Shown: one piece after another, positions 36,249 through 45,449 of the stretch | Layout: each line of letters begins with the position of its first letter | Numbering within the stretch: position 1 is the first letter of the stretch | Position numbers and translations under genes: made by a program | DNA from: Phallus indusiatus | Taxonomy: Eukaryota > Basidiomycota > Agaricomycetes > Phallales > Phallaceae | Direction of reading: 5' to 3' | Assembly (NCBI GenBank): GCA_027605045.1 | Contig: JAQFWX010000015.1 | Coordinates: 728,455 to 792,454 of the forward strand | Length of the DNA stretch: 64,000 nucleotides | The notes under the pieces: generated by a model | Databases searched by the model: none | Seen by the model: the letters and a program-made list of their open reading frames with translations, nothing else | Told to the model about the DNA's origin: nothing

Positions 36249-36765
36249 TCGATCTTGTTGGGTAAGATTTACTTGTAAAAAAGTATTCCAAGTTGAGTTA
36301 TTGACGTGTAGTTCGATCTTCGATGTGTGAAGGTTTTACTGTAATTGTCCTTCAAATGCTCTGACGCTTGTGTAGGCATAATCGAAACTTATTGTGTATG
36401 CTTGCAAGTTCCAAACGATTGTATATTTCGTGAAAAAATCTAACTTTTTTTATTTGCGGCTTTCATCGCTCCCCCTTTCCACATGAGTTATTCCGACAAA
36501 GAATCGTGGCACGATATCAAGAATAATCATCATAGGATGTAGTAACTACATCGGCGGTGATATCCATCAAAAACGATCATTTTTTATTAACTTTTTCAAC
36601 GCTCAAAAACTGAACATCTGGAGTTGGCATGAGGACAGGTAAACGATCAATCACCAAAAAAATGTTTTTCAGCTAATATGATTGATCAGTTCTAGTAAGA
36701 GGTGAGGCATTGAGGAGCTTTGTAAACATATGTACCGTAGTTTGGCTCTCAACATTCGTAGTCCT

Positions 36766-36908
36766 GAGGCGGGGCGGGGCCGGCGGGCATCAGTGATCTG
36801 GGTTTTAGCTCCAGAGCACGTGCTACGGTCTGGAAGTCTCAGCTGAGACTCCTAGGCCGCCCCAGTCATCCAGGATTACCCAAGTTTTAAACCCAGATCA
36901 CTAATGCC
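36766..36908. mobile_element. 143-bp MITE-like insertion in the promoter of peptide copy 2
   Basis: The uninterrupted sequence upstream of copies 1 and 3 reads gtagtcct followed by ccccacc or ccccatt. Here those halves are separated by 143 bp whose ends are inverted repeats: gggcatcagtgatctgggtt on the left, and aacccagatcactaatgccc on the right. The left end is GC-rich (ggcggggcgggg). No ORF. The superfamily is not clear. Confidence 0.75.
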
Positions 36909-37080
36909 CCCCACCGAATTCGATAACAACGGCATTTCCGTGGTGCTCCAAGTGCTCAATAAGAATATCTTTCCACTGATGCGGGGGGGTATAAACGTGA
37001 GCGCATAATGCAAATTTTGTAACTCACGAGAACACTACCTCTTTCAAACACCCAACATCACTTCTCTCTTCAAAAAAAAT

Positions 37081-37203
37081 ATGCATACTTATAAACTTGT
37101 CGCTTTTTTAACGACGCTCGCTATTGCGACTTTCTCTATGGCAGTTCCTACTGTCTTGGAACCGGTCCCCCCCGAATGCGGTAGGGATTGCAGAGGTTTC
37201 TGA
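37081..37203 (+). CDS. Small secreted peptide, array copy 2, 40 aa (shortest)
   Basis: Single-exon gene with the same signal peptide type (MHTYKLVAFLTTLAIATFSM) and head VPTVLEPVPPEC. Only three residues (GRD) separate the two cysteines, and it ends CRGF. The Glu-Arg pair seen in copies 1 and 3 is missing. TATA box at 36990-36996, 91 bp upstream. The conserved upstream block is shortened and a MITE has inserted just before it. A 3'-UTR intron donor follows the stop (ggtaaggcttac). Since the reading frame is clean this may still be expressed. Confidence 0.8.
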   Translation: MHTYKLVAFLTTLAIATFSMAVPTVLEPVPPECGRDCRGF

Positions 37204-38082
37204 TCGATTTCGTTGGGTAAGGCTTACTTACAAAAATATCTGAAGTTGAGTTATTGACATGCACTGTGTAGGTTTATCTTCGATGTGGGAAGGTTTATAA
37301 ATTCGTCCTCCAAACGTTCTTGACGCTTGTGTGGACGTAATTCAAACTTGTTGTGTATGCTTGCAAACAATTGTATATTCGTGGAAAAGTCTGAATTTTT
37401 TATAAATTTTCATAACATATGTCGTTGTATGTTCTTTTTTCAACAGAGAATAGATAAAAAAAATAAGTGGTTTCTTCTCAATCACGAAATTTTCCAGTAA
37501 CACTCTTTTCAGAATCGATGTAGTACTTGATTGTGCGATTTTTGCCGTATCATCTATCAAAAAACGATTATTTGTTCTTATTGATTTTTCAACACTCCAA
37601 TAACTGAACATCTAAAATTGATGTGAAGACATGTAAACCTTGGCTATCATCAATCACCAAAGAGTGATTTTAGCTGGCGTGACTGATCGGTTCCAATAAA
37701 AAGCGAGGAGCGTATGAGCTGTCCTTTGATTCTCAATGCCAACATCCCTACGCGTAGTACTGCCCACAGTGACTGAATTGTGCATCGGACGATAACAACG
37801 GTATTTCCATGGTGTCCAAGTACATGTGGAACTCAAGGTGACCCTAATCAAGGAACAGTTATGTCAATTATTTATGTCCGGTTTACTGATAGTCATGGAA
37901 GTCGAAGCTTTCATGAACTTTCGACATCGTGACTTGAGCATAAGAAGCCGCAGAGCCTGAGATTATGCAGTCAGTCCTGATCGTGTGAGTTGATCGAGGC
38001 TATTTATGTAGTATTCCTGAAGGAACCTGTCCCCTACTGATAGAATATCTGAATCCTGTCACTGATGCAGTCTATGAGAGTG

Positions 38083-38139
38083 TATAAAGTTGAAGCACGA
38101 TGCAATTCTACACCCATTGACAAATCAACATCACTACGC
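38083..38139 (+). pseudogene. Promoter remnant of a lost peptide gene
   Basis: A TATA box (tataaa, 38083-38088) and leader (ttgaagcacgatgcaatt) match the promoter and 5' leader of copy 4 at 40080-40110. At about 38139 the sequence jumps to the start of duplication unit B, so no coding region follows. It marks the breakpoint of the tandem duplication. Confidence 0.7.
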
Positions 38140-38142
38140 CAC

Positions 38143-38237
38143 AAATAAATGTCAGCTCGGAACGGTTTATCCGAATGTCTGTACAAAAACTGTCTGGTGG
38201 GACCGATTACTCCCCAATTGAGGAAGAAATGGCTCAG
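38143..38237 (+). pseudogene. Duplicated gene fragment, copy B
   Basis: Second copy of the orphan exon at 35126-35227, with the same donor site (gtatgt). The frame remains open over the shared 30 codons, ending IEEEMAQ. No other exon of a parent gene is visible. Confidence 0.4.
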
Positions 38238-39166
38238 GTATGTCCATCATTTTGGCTGTTTGCCGAAACTGGCTTCCTTTATTCAGATGAATGCACGATG
38301 ATAATTAGTACCTGACAGCAATTTTTTCCTCACAAGAACTGCATAGACAGCAAACAGATTGTTTCTTCTCAGTAATGAGGTTCCCCTGATTGATTGCTGT
38401 TTACAGTAACACTCTTTTTTGCTCCCGGCATCCGAGTCTCTCATTCACTTACCATTGCTATCGGCCTTTGCGGCTTTCATCGCTCCTCTTTCTCTCGTGA
38501 AATATTCCGACGAAGAATCGTGGTACGATATTATTCGGAATAATCATCATAGAATGTAGTATTTACACCTGCGGCAGTGATATCCATCAAGAATGACCAC
38601 TTTTTTATTCTCTTCAACACGCGAACATTTTGAATTGACATGAGGACAGGTAAACTGCACATTTAACAATCAGTCACCAAAAAAAATGATTCTCGGACGG
38701 TGTAATTGATCAGTTCTAGTAAAAGGTGAGGGGGTTTGTAAACGTTTATGTACCGTACTTTGATTCTCGACATTTGTAGTCCTCCCCACCGAATTGTGCA
38801 TCGGACGATAACAACGGCATTTTCGTGGTGCTCCCAGTAAATAATGTAGGGCTCGACCCTGATCAAGGAACGGCCATTTCAATTACGTTTGGTTTACTGA
38901 TATTCATTGAATTCGGAGAGTTTTTCAACATCTGACCCGGAGCAGTGTAGGAACTTGTAAAGCCCGAATTGCGGTTGGTCTGGCTCATGCGAGTTGATCG
39001 GAGCTATTTACATATGTAGTGTTCCTCAACAATAATATCTCTTCACTGATGCAGTTCGAAGGAGGATATAAACATCGACGGACAATGCAATCTTTTAACT
39101 AACGATTAAAGTAAAAATCACTACCTTCTTGAACGCTCAACACATCTCTTCTCTTCTCGAACAAAT

Positions 39167-39322
39167 ATGCAATTTTATAAACTTGTCGCTTTTTTAACGA
39201 CGCTCGCAATTGCGACTTTTTCTATGGCACTTCCTACTGTCCTGGAACCGGTTCCCGCCGATTGCGGTGACCAAAACGAAATACATGAAAGAAGCACCGA
39301 CGGGAATTGCGAAGGTTTCTGA
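39167..39322 (+). CDS. Small secreted peptide, array copy 3, 51 aa
   Basis: Single-exon gene: signal peptide MQFYKLVAFLTTLAIATFSM, head LPTVLEPVPADC, 14 variable residues including IHERST, end CEGF. TATA box at 39067-39073, 100 bp upstream. It lies in duplication unit B and corresponds to copy 1 upstream and to copy 2 in its 3' flank, so it may be a hybrid of the two. A 3'-UTR intron donor follows about 15 nt after the stop. Confidence 0.85.
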   Translation: MQFYKLVAFLTTLAIATFSMALPTVLEPVPADCGDQNEIHERSTDGNCEGF

Positions 39323-40178
39323 TCGATTTCGTTGGGTAAGGCTTACTTACAAAAAATATCTGAAGTTGAGTACTGAGTTATTGACATGCACTGTGCAGGT
39401 TCATCTTCGATTTGTGAAGCTTTACTGTAAATTCGTCCTTCAAAAGTTCTTGATGTGTGGACGTAATTCAAACTTGTTGTGTATGCTTGCAAACGATTGT
39501 ATATTTCGTGGAAAATAGATTGTTTAACCCTCTTTTCGGAATGTTTTTGCGATTTTTGCGGTGATATCTCTCAAAAATGATCATTTGTTCTATTGATTTT
39601 TCAATACTCCGATAACTGAACATCTAAAGTTGACGTGAGGACATGTAAACCTTGGCTATCATCAATCACCAAAGAGTGATTTTTAGCTGGCGTGATTGAT
39701 CGGTTCCAATAAAAGGTGAGGAGCATAGCTGAGCTCTCCTTTAACTCTCAAGATCTCAAGGCCAATGACATCCGTAGTACTGTTGGACGATAATAACGGT
39801 TTTTTTCATGGTGCCCAAGTACATGTGGAACTTAAGGTGACCCTAATCAAGGAACGGTTATGTCAATTATGTCCGGTTTACTGATAGTCATGGAAGTCGA
39901 AGCTTTCTTGAACTTCGACATTGTGACTTGAGCATATGTAAGAAGCCGCAGAGCCTGAGATTATGCAGTCAGTCCAGATCGTGTGAGTTGATCGAGGCTA
40001 TTTATGTAGCATTCCTCAAAGGGACATATCTCCTACTGATAGAATATCTTACCACTCGCTGGTGAAGTCTGTGAGAGGGTATAAAATTGAAGCACGATGC
40101 AATTTACACCCAAGTAAACATCACGACTACTAGTACTCTTGACACCCACACACCACTTTTGAATCTTTTCCTGGAAAA

Positions 40179-40337
40179 ATGCACTTCTATAAACTCGCTG
40201 CTTTGTTAACCACCTTTTCAATTGCAACTTTTTCTATGGCGCTTCCTACTGTTCTTGAACCAGTTCCCGCTGGCAGCGCCGGCCCGGGTGACAGTGAGGA
40301 CATTAGAATATTGCAAGGATTCAGAAGAAACGCCTAG
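40179..40337 (+). pseudogene. Small secreted peptide, array copy 4, truncated
   Basis: Signal peptide and head (LPTVLEPVPAG) are intact, but Ser stands where the first cysteine is in all other copies. A TAG at 40335-40337 ends the frame 8 codons early, so the C-terminal cysteine is lost as well; in copy 5 the same position is a Lys codon. The frame after the stop still shows remnants of the usual end. TATA box at 40080-40086. A 52-aa cysteine-free product could still be made and secreted. Confidence 0.75.
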
Positions 40338-41313
40338 CCTGAAGCGGACTGCCCAGGCTTCTAGTGGATCTTTGGTAAGGCTCACATATATAAAATAATA
40401 GAAGTTGAGTTAATATCCACATCTATATTCTTGAACGTGAAGAATTGGTTATTGTCATCTTTCAAATGTCTCGACGTTTTATATTATAATCAAACCTTGT
40501 TGTGTATGCTTGCGAACGATTATGTTTATACCTCATACCAGTATTCAAAATAGCCTATATGTAATAGACTGATTTTTTATGAATTTCTACAGCCTATGCT
40601 GCTGCATTATGACATTTTTTTCTCTTTCATACTATCATCATTTCCCCTACAATATTCCGGTGCATCTACTGAAACTAGAAATTCAAAACAGATTATAGGC
40701 TCTTCTCAGTCACGAGACTTTTTTGATTGATACCCCTTCACAATAACGCTCTTAATTCCCAGAATCCGCATACTTACACCTCCGATGCTATTGCGGTGAT
40801 ATCCATCAAAAACGATCATTTGTTCTATTAATTTTTCAACACTTCAATGGCTAATCATTTGGTTTTGACATAAAGACATGGAAACCCCTGAATATCAATC
40901 GACAAAAATAATTTTATTGATCGGTTCCAGTAAAAGGTGGGGAACGTATGTACCGCACTTGGACGTCGACCCTCAAAGTTCGTAATACCGCCCACTGAAT
41001 TGTGCATTCGACGGTAATAGCGACATTTTCGTAGTGCTCCAGATAAATGTGGAACACAAGCCTGATCAAGGAACGGTCGTGTCAATTATGCCTGGTTGAC
41101 TGAGAGTCGTGGAAGTCGAAACTTCAAGATCTTTGACACTTGAGCATAAGAAGAAGGAGAGCCTGAGATTTAGCCCTCTTAATCGTGTGAGTTAGAGTTG
41201 ATCGAAATTAACATTTATTCCTCGAGGGAATATGGCATGGGAGCATATAAAAATTGAAGCGAGATGCAATTTTACTACTATCTCTTGACATCAACACACC
41301 ACTCCTCGAAAAA

Positions 41314-41481
41314 ATGCATTTTCATAAGCTTGCTGCTTTGTTGACCACCCTCTCTATCGCAACTTTCTCCATGGCACTTCCTACGGTTCTTGAACCAGTC
41401 CCCGCTGGTTGTGGTGACAGCGGGGACATTCAAATAAAAGGAAGAAACGCCAAACCTGAAGCGGACTGTCCAGGTTTCTAA
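41314..41481 (+). CDS. Small secreted peptide, array copy 5, 55 aa
   Basis: Single-exon gene: signal peptide MHFHKLAALLTTLSIATFSM, head LPTVLEPVPAGC, 18 variable residues with KGRNAK, end CPGF. TATA box at 41246-41252, only 68 bp upstream. The ATG chosen is the one that starts the conserved signal peptide; an upstream in-frame Met at 41254 would put charged residues before it. Closest to copy 4. Confidence 0.85.
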   Translation: MHFHKLAALLTTLSIATFSMALPTVLEPVPAGCGDSGDIQIKGRNAKPEADCPGF

Positions 41482-41913
41482 TCTGTCCTCAGTTGGTTAG
41501 TCTTACTCACATAAAGTTAAATTCAATACTGACACGTGTTATAGGTTTATATTGTTGGATGTGAAGGAATTGGTTATTGTAAACTTATCCTTCAAATGTC
41601 TTGACATTTTATATGGATGTATTATACAAAACTTGTTTTGTATGCTTGCAAATGATTATCTTCATATCTCATATCATAAAAAACCTATAGTGACAGGACT
41701 GCAGTGAGTTTTCATAAACCTCCATTATGTCCCTGTATTATGACATTTTCCTATTCTCACATCCTGTACGATATTCCCGTGCTAGCGCTCTTACTGGAAG
41801 TGTGTATTGTAGTGAGGTTTCCTTCTAGCCGACGGAATAGTAATACTGACTGATAATCGATAATTACTAGGTTTGACTGCGCGGCAAGCCGCGCCCGTGT
41901 GACAGGCTGAATC

Positions 41914-42304
41914 TGTTAGGGCTACTCAGCTCACACTAGAGGGAGGGGATCCTAAGAGAATATATTGGAAGGGAAACTAACTACTCACCTAGAGGGAGGG
42001 GATCCTAAGAGAACAAGCTTAGGGACCCTCACTCTAGGTACAGCTACTATATACATAAAACGACGACACGGCGTGCGGCCCTGACACAGCTAAGTGCCAG
42101 GCGCCCAAGCCGAACCTAAGCGACGTGATGTCACGGGCATCACGCCGGGTGACGCGCGACGCGCGCGAGTAGAAAGTGAAATAGAGACAGAACAAGGAAA
42201 CGGAGAGTGAAAGTAAAATATGGAAATGATAAATAGAATAGAAAGGAAACGATGCCGATGATAATAAATAAGAAAATGAGAGACGGCAGTAGCGTACCCT
42301 GACA
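41914..42304 (-). mobile_element. Solo LTR (391 bp), same family as 58335-58734
   Basis: On the minus strand it starts TGTCAGGGTACGC and ends CCCTAACA, so it has the TG..CA ends and short inverted termini of an LTR. It is flanked by a 5-bp duplication, gaatc, at 41909-41913 and 42305-42309. It is the reverse complement of most of 58335-58734, including the paired ggatcccctccctctag motifs. No internal retrotransposon sequence is attached. Confidence 0.88.
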
Positions 42305-44936
42305 GAATCAGAACCCGTGAATTTAAGAATTATTTATTTGAATGAATAAAATGTGAATTTAATCTTTCTGAATTTGCCATTGAGAGAATACCAAGCTGAG
42401 TTTGACTCAGTACTTTTAAAAATTTCCCGAAAATATTCTCTAATTCCCCCCCTACATGAGTTAACTATTGAGTCATTTTGTGATGAATTCGAGTTGTATG
42501 CGCAGATAATTTGAATAGAATAAATTATCTCTAGAACCAAATAAGTTTGATAATAATGACAGAGTCGAAATGACCCATTAAATGTTGAATTTGTGTGTTT
42601 GAAAGCTTGTCACTCGAGCCCAAACAGTTGAGAACAGTGAATAATTTGAGGAATGGTGTTGTCATTCATTTGAGAACGACGTTAAGCGAATGTTGATTAG
42701 ATTAAATTTATTGGTGAGCTGAGACAAAGATTTCAAGCAGTAAGTAGTTTATTGTTAAGAGAGGTGGTCTATTTACATTACACTGGTGAATTATATACAC
42801 CAGGAGATCTAATTACTATAGGAAAAATAGATGAGATTCAAGGGAGAAATAGATGATGTCAAACATGATAAAGAAAGAAATATGGACTGGGGAGCCCGTG
42901 AAACGAAAGGAGAAAAAGAAATAACAATAGAAATAGACAAATACACAAAGTAGTGCCAATTTACTGATTCACCTCACACATTTTGAAACTCTATTTTTCT
43001 GCTCATTTTGAGACATCAACATTCCAAAGAAATTACATTTAATTCTTCTTGTAATTTGAATGATTGGTCAATGAGGTGCAGAGTTAACTTTTAAGACAAT
43101 TTATGTTAGAAGTGGTATTTCTCTGAACAAACTAAAACAGACAGAAAACAGACAATGAAACAGATTGACCACTTCTCACATAAATGTCTTAGCTCTGAAT
43201 GGTGCCTCACTGCTTGTCTGGTATAGAATTGTTGTTTTATGATATTCCATTTTATTTGGAGATAAATTATTTTAACAAATTCTCCTCTAAAATTCGTGTC
43301 TGACTGATAGTAGATGAGGTCATTGAGGTTTGAAATGAGCAGTGCAAAGGATGTCATTTTGTGCTGAAAATAAAATACATCCAGAGTTGTTTCACTTTTT
43401 ATTTCACTGACATCAAGAAAGACAACTTGAATCAAACAATCTGATATTAACTTTTCATTTTACCTATCATCTCACTAATCTTGAAATACACACATGATGA
43501 ATCATTATGAATTTGACATCTTTCTGTTGATTATTTAGCATGGGTGAAAATTTGGGTTTAAATTCATACAATAACACATGTTTATCTTATTTCATAATGT
43601 ACAGCCTGTATCTATATGATTTTATAGCTGTCAGGAATTGAGTGAGTAGCCTTGGCAAGCAGTGGGGACAGCATATAGGCTCCTCATCCCTGTACTTTGG
43701 ACTTCTATGCTCGTGTAATGCATTTCCATACAATCCCAGACTTTATCAGATTTATTCAAGAATACCATTCCTGATAGTCTCTTTAGATTATCTTCAGAAA
43801 TTGTTTTGAACAGTATTTACAGTTACAATGGCCTCCCATAATTTTCTGTTCCTGTCAAAAGATAGCACATGTTAATTATTCTTAGTTCTCACAAAATCAT
43901 TTTTTTCGAACTTATAAATGGATGTTTATGCCTTCATGATGAATTTTTAGAGATATCTATCTTCTGACTACAACTATTTCCAATCAGTTCGAAATTCGAA
44001 TTGTTGATCATATTAATTTAATTTAATTTTATTCATTCCTGTGGCTCAGAGGTTTATTCAGTGAACTTAGTGGATCTTACAGACTCTCAGTTTTATCTCT
44101 AACTAATTACTGGAGGGCCGGAAAGGCCTGGAGTTCTGTGGAGGCATTTAACTGGCGCTTTTTCTGACTGATTCAGAGTCAGACTGACCGGTGGCTCGGC
44201 TGCGCCTCGCAATTGGCTGACAGAGCTTGGATTGGATGCTCGGCTGCGCCTCGCAATTGGGACACAGCTCGGCTTCGCCTCGCACCCCCACGCGCCCCCT
44301 GCTTACGTTAATATTTACATAATTAATTTGTCAGCTAATTCAGATTTGTCATAGTCTTCTTTTCATTTGTTGATTTCATGTCTCCAGTGATATTCCACAC
44401 CCAATCACGAACCACATTATGTAGCCTGTAGTGATATGGAATTCATTCTTACACATTCATTTCATCAATGATCAACAGAGCACGAGATCTAGCGTGCATT
44501 TGATATATGCACGCGTAAAAAAAAAGAAAGCCCCATCTTTCACGTGCGTAAGGAATAGCGCTATTTAATTGCGGTGCTATGTACAAAAAGAATGAGCGCA
44601 CATGGAGCGTAACTTTGAATGTGATCACAGAAATGGCCATTGGCGACGCCGGGATGTCCGGTTACGGACAAGCGTTGAATTATGGAAGTTGGAGTCCACC
44701 ATAAGAACCATCATCCAAGCGATGAATTTGATTCAAGAGACCTTGAGGTTTGATCAAGTGATTCATGTGTTGTCCACCAAAGAGCGCATTTCCTAATTCA
44801 GAGTTAATACAATGGTGGCAGGGGGATGTGTATAAAAGCACACAAGTAGTTTGTTTGTTAGCATTCTTCCCAAGATAATTTACCACTATCTCTCAGCGCC
44901 AAGGCGTATTCTAATACTACTCTTCCTCTTCACAAA
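42305..44936. other. AT-rich gene-less region
   Basis: About 2.6 kb with no supported gene. 42310-44100 is unusually AT-rich and even in texture, unlike the flanking array. It ends at a GC-rich block (44110-44300, next entry). From about 44330 the sequence looks like ordinary promoter DNA leading to peptide copy 6. It may be an old non-autonomous insertion that separated copy 6 from the rest, but I cannot define its ends. Confidence 0.5.
44192..44284. repeat. GC-rich direct repeats in AT-rich DNA
   Basis: The motif ctcggctgcgcctcgcaatt occurs at about 44194 and 44239, with a third, partial copy (ctcggcttcgcctcgca) near 44268. Spacing is 45 and about 30 bp. A related GC-rich palindromic patch (gcgcggcaagccgcgc) sits at 41879-41894 on the far side of the solo LTR. 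Confidence 0.7.
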
Positions 44937-45095
44937 ATGCAATTTTATCAACTCGTTGCTGCTCTAATGACACTCGCCATGGTCACCGGCACCATAGCAA
45001 TTCCTCTCGTTCCTCTTGAACCTGTTCCCGCTGGGTGTGTAAACGAAGTGCAAGCGCGGAGTGCTGAGCCGGGCCCGGGTTGTCCAGGTTTCTAA
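44937..45095 (+). CDS. Small secreted peptide, array copy 6 (divergent), 52 aa
   Basis: Single-exon gene, the most diverged copy: signal peptide MQFYQLVAALMTLAMVTGTI, head IPLVPLEPVPAGC, 14 variable residues with QARSAEPGPG, end CPGF. TATA box (tataaaa) at 44831-44837, 106 bp upstream, and a donor-like gtgaga shortly after the stop. Since head, cysteine positions and end persist despite nucleotide divergence in the flanks, the protein layout appears to be under selection. Confidence 0.85.
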   Translation: MQFYQLVAALMTLAMVTGTIAIPLVPLEPVPAGCVNEVQARSAEPGPGCPGF

Positions 45096-45449
45096 TCGAT
45101 TCCAATGTGAGATCTACCTGCGACAGCCATTTCAAGGGGAATAAATTACTGATGTTTACTTTGATAGGGTGAATGCTTCTTCTACCAGTTGTAAACAAAA
45201 TACAGTATCATATCATAATCCATGCATTCTGTAATTGTTATTCGCCAGACGCGTATATAGTATTTATGTCCAAGGAAAGTCATGCGGATATGTTTTCATA
45301 ATTTGCGTATTTATCATTGAATGTCAACGGAATGTAATGTTTTTCACTCTATCATCCGGCGAGTCATAATTATGAGATACAATGTAATATACAATCTTCG
45401 CCCGGACGGCCTCAGAGTGACGGCGCCGAGTGCGGATTCTAGACGTCAA
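45096..45449. other. Convergent intergenic region
   Basis: 3' flank of peptide copy 6 (+) and of the cystathionine gamma-synthase gene (-). Nothing coding seen. Confidence 0.55.

Larger units (their letters stand above)
35120..38139. repeat. Segmental tandem duplication, unit A (about 3.0 kb)
   Basis: Sequence from about 35120 recurs from about 38140 with only scattered differences. For example, the stretch starting at atgtctcggaacgg-like bases near 35137 matches that near 38154, and the block after peptide gene 2 (37600-38135) matches the block after gene 3 (39620-40130). Unit A holds peptide genes 1 and 2 plus the promoter remnant at 38083; its right edge abuts unit B at about 38139/38140. 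Confidence 0.8.
38140..40130. repeat. Segmental tandem duplication, unit B
   Basis: Second copy of the block described at 35120. It starts with the same gene fragment (38143-38237), then the same spacer, promoter block and a single peptide gene (copy 3). Its distal part (39620-40130) matches 37600-38135 of unit A. Unit A has two peptide genes where unit B has one, so a further gain or loss happened after duplication. Confidence 0.75.

Noticed and set aside
37654..38882. Minus-strand ORFs repeated before several peptide genes
   Set aside because: They overlap the conserved upstream block and recur only because the DNA is duplicated. Their frames diverge between copies, which argues against coding.
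35120..45095. Mating-type B (pheromone/receptor) locus
   Set aside because: The peptides have signal peptides and mostly poor CaaX ends, and no STE3-type receptor is visible in the window. The seven-helix protein at 24166 is DUF6533-like, not STE3-like.
36087..45095. MSDIN-type or other known RiPP toxin precursors
   Set aside because: Known mushroom cyclic-peptide precursors lack a signal peptide and have a different leader with conserved Pro cut sites. No such features are here and no prolyl oligopeptidase B-type gene is adjacent; the S9 gene at 52006 is a secreted DPP5.
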